From assembly GCF_034314165.1 (NCBI RefSeq), contig NZ_JAVIWK010000001.1, forward strand, positions 5,843,001-5,907,000: a stretch of DNA of 64,000 bases. Direction: 5' to 3'. A program made the translations under genes and the position numbers. The DNA comes from Pseudomonas sp. Bout1. Its GTDB lineage: Bacteria > Pseudomonadota > Gammaproteobacteria > Pseudomonadales > Pseudomonadaceae. Each line of letters starts with the position of its first letter. Position 1 is the first letter of the stretch. The notes beneath the pieces are model-generated. The model was not told the DNA's origin. It made no database searches and saw only the letters and a program-made list of their open reading frames with translations. Shown piece by piece: positions 62,111-64,000 of this stretch.

Positions 62111-62983
62111 CTATTCGCCCTTTTGTTTATCCAGCGCGACTTGATACAGGACGTTCTTGCGTACACCGGTGATTTCCGCCGCCAGGGCAGCCGCGCGTTT
62201 CAATGGCATTTCCTTGAGCAGCAGGTCAAGAACGCGCATTGCCTCACTGCCCACTGCATCTTCGCTTTCCGGCGCCGACCACCCGGCTACCAGGACCACG
62301 CATTCCCCGCGCTGTTGATTGCTGTCACCTTCGACGAACGCACGCAGCTCTTGCAGTGGCAAGCCCTTGAGGGTTTCGAAGGTCTTGGTGATCTCCCGCG
62401 CCAACAGCGCCAGGCGATCACCGCCGAACACCAACTCCATGTCTTGCAGGCATTCAAGGATGCGGTGCGGGGCTTCGTAGAAGATCAATGTGCGCGGTTC
62501 TTCCTTCACCAACTCCAGGCGCGCCCGCCGCCCTACAGCCTTGGCCGGCAGGAAACCCTCGAAAATAAAACGGTCCGATGGCAAACCCGCTGCGGACAAT
62601 GCCGCAATCAGCGCGCACGCTCCCGGAACAGGCACTACATTGATACCAGCGGCCCGTGCCTGGCGAACCAAGTGGTAGCCGGGGTCGGAAATCAGCGGCG
62701 TGCCCGCATCCGAGATCAGCGCCACATCGTCGCCCGCCAACAAACGGGTGATGAAACGACTGCCTTCTTCGCGTTCGTTATGTTCGTGGCACGCAGCCAG
62801 GGGGGTCGGAATGCCAAAATGTTGCATCAACCGCTGGGAGTGCCGGGTGTCTTCGGCGGCGATCAGTTTTACGTCGCGCAACACTTTCAATGCTCGCGCA
62901 CTGATGTCGTCCAGGTTGCCAATGGGCGTCGCCACGACAAAAAGCGAGCCTGCAGTGGAATTCAAAGGACCTGGAGCAGTCAA
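62111..62983 (-). CDS. rsmI: 16S rRNA (cytidine(1402)-2'-O)-methyltransferase RsmI
   Basis: 290 residues. Tetrapyrrole-methylase fold: SLFVVATPIGNLDDIS at the N-terminus, AAEDTRHS, ALISDAGTPLISDPG and the PGACALIAALSAAGLPSDRF SAM-binding segment. With RsmH it makes N4,2'-O-dimethyl-C1402 in the ribosomal P site. TTG 62983 (reading TAPGPLNS after Met) with GAGGTG upstream is the likely start; ATG 63016 would add 11 residues. Divergent from lpoA. Confidence 0.94.
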   Translation of the reverse strand: MTAPGPLNSTAGSLFVVATPIGNLDDISARALKVLRDVKLIAAEDTRHSQRLMQHFGIPTPLAACHEHNEREEGSRFITRLLAGDDVALISDAGTPLISDPGYHLVRQARAAGINVVPVPGACALIAALSAAGLPSDRFIFEGFLPAKAVGRRARLELVKEEPRTLIFYEAPHRILECLQDMELVFGGDRLALLAREITKTFETLKGLPLQELRAFVEGDSNQQRGECVVLVAGWSAPESEDAVGSEAMRVLDLLLKEMPLKRAAALAAEITGVRKNVLYQVALDKQKGE

Positions 62984-63192
62984 AGCGCACACCTCGATGA
63001 TTGGCAAAAGGCACATTGTAGCGCGTAGACGCCTGGAAAATATGCCCTCCGGGCAGGCTCCATTTCAGTCATCTGCAGGGTCTTGCAACATTTACACGAC
63101 CTAAATAGACGGTTTCACGCCAGTAACATCGCGCCCCGGCCAGTGCTTGGGTACAATTCCACGCTAATTTGATCGGTATCAGGAACACTTAC

Positions 63193-64000
63193 ATGATCGC
63201 TTGCCTGCGGCTGTTCTCTGCCCTCTGCCTCGCTGCCCTGTTGGCGGCTTGCGCCAGCTCGCCCTCGTCCAGCCTTGGCGACCTCCCCCGGACCCCGGAT
63301 GCCAGCATCGAGCAACTGCTCGAGCAGGCGACTTCGGCCAAGACTCCGGAAAAAGCCGCGCTGTTGCGCTTGAGTGCGGCAGACCTGGCGTACCACCAAA
63401 ACAATCCGGCACGCTCGGCGCAGATTCTTGCCCAAGTGCCACTGGATGCCCTGAAGCCGGCGGCGCAGGTTTTTGCCAGCACCCTCTCGGCCGAACTGGC
63501 GATGGCCCGCAACCAGCCCAAGGCGGCGTTGACAGCGCTGAACCACCCAAGCCTGCAGAGCCTGAAGGAGCTGCCGCCCGAACAGCAGATCCGTACTGGC
63601 ACCGTGCATGCCCGCGCCTATGAAGCCGACGGCCAGACCCTGGCCGCCGCCCGCGAGCGCGTCGCCATGGCCCCGCTGCTCTCCGGTGATGCTTACAACA
63701 GCAACCACGAAGCCATCTGGGCATTGATTGCCGCCCTGCCTGCCGAGCAGTTGCAAGCCAGCGGCAACCCGACGCTGGACGGCTGGATCAGCCTGGCCCA
63801 GGCAGTCAAGGGTGCCGGCACCCTGGAACAACAGCAGGCCGCCATCGACACCTGGCGCGCCCAGAACCCGGGCCACCCGGCGGCCTCGCAACTGCCGCAG
63901 CCGCTGACCAAGCTCAAGGAGCTGGCCAGCCAGCCGCTGAACAAGATTGCCCTGCTGCTGCCACAGGAAGGCCCGCTGGCGGGCGTCGCCAAGGCGCTGC
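63193..64000 (+). CDS. lpoA: Penicillin-binding protein activator LpoA, N-terminal part (partial)
   Basis: The frame runs from ATG 63193 off the right edge (269 codons seen). Signal peptide with lipobox LAAC (Cys 20), then a TPR-like helical domain rich in alanine and leucine, and the start of the second domain (LNKIALLLPQEGPLAGVAKAL), which is the periplasmic-binding-protein-like half of LpoA/LppC/YraM. LpoA is an outer-membrane lipoprotein that activates PBP1a. AGGAA is upstream. Its position next to rsmI is the same as in many gamma-proteobacteria. Confidence 0.93.
   Translation, partial: MIACLRLFSALCLAALLAACASSPSSSLGDLPRTPDASIEQLLEQATSAKTPEKAALLRLSAADLAYHQNNPARSAQILAQVPLDALKPAAQVFASTLSAELAMARNQPKAALTALNHPSLQSLKELPPEQQIRTGTVHARAYEADGQTLAAARERVAMAPLLSGDAYNSNHEAIWALIAALPAEQLQASGNPTLDGWISLAQAVKGAGTLEQQQAAIDTWRAQNPGHPAASQLPQPLTKLKELASQPLNKIALLLPQEGPLAGVAKAL

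Overview
The window is chromosomal DNA of a Pseudomonas species, most likely of the P. fluorescens complex. The evidence is the gene content and order (a full alginate operon, the pseudomonad dcw cluster, class A RNase P RNA), the high GC with strong third-position GC bias, and several families of REP-type palindromes. I see no phage, insertion sequence, CRISPR array, tRNA or rRNA. Most genes belong to well-known families; the less explained material lies in repeats, leaders and regulatory sites.

Region 1 (1-15.6 kb, plus strand) is the alginate operon from the 3' end of algD through alg8, alg44, algK, algE, algG, algX, algL, algI, algJ, algF and algA, closed by a strong terminator. It covers precursor supply (AlgA, AlgD), inner-membrane polymerisation under c-di-GMP control (Alg8, Alg44), the periplasmic and outer-membrane conduit (AlgK, AlgX, AlgE), and modification or trimming (AlgG epimerase, AlgI/J/F/X acetylation, AlgL lyase). 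REP elements sit in three places: inside the 5' coding end of algK, between algL and algI, and between algF and algA.

Region 2 (15.6-43.4 kb) is accessory. It holds a small membrane protein, an SDR oxidoreductase, a LysR regulator divergent from an MFS exporter with an overlapping NTF2-like gene, and a four-gene outer-membrane factor/FUSC/DUF1656/HlyD system with a divergent LysR regulator. Next come an RND pump operon that also encodes a two-component system, a small unknown protein, a family 3 solute-binding protein, an Aer-like PAS chemoreceptor, a YkgJ-type protein, a GNAT acetyltransferase coupled to cheV, a 2-hydroxyacid dehydrogenase, an OprD-family porin, and two tandem paralogous diguanylate cyclases.

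Region 3 (43.4-61.4 kb, minus strand) is the complete division and cell-wall (dcw) cluster, read mraZ-rsmH-ftsL-ftsI-murE-murF-mraY-murD-ftsW-murG-murC-ddlB-ftsQ-ftsA-ftsZ-lpxC. Most junctions overlap or nearly touch. A sigma70-like promoter followed by three 10-bp-phased MraZ-type boxes lies upstream of mraZ.

Region 4 (61.5-64.0 kb) has rnpB and rsmI on the minus strand and, divergently, the 5' part of lpoA, which runs off the window.
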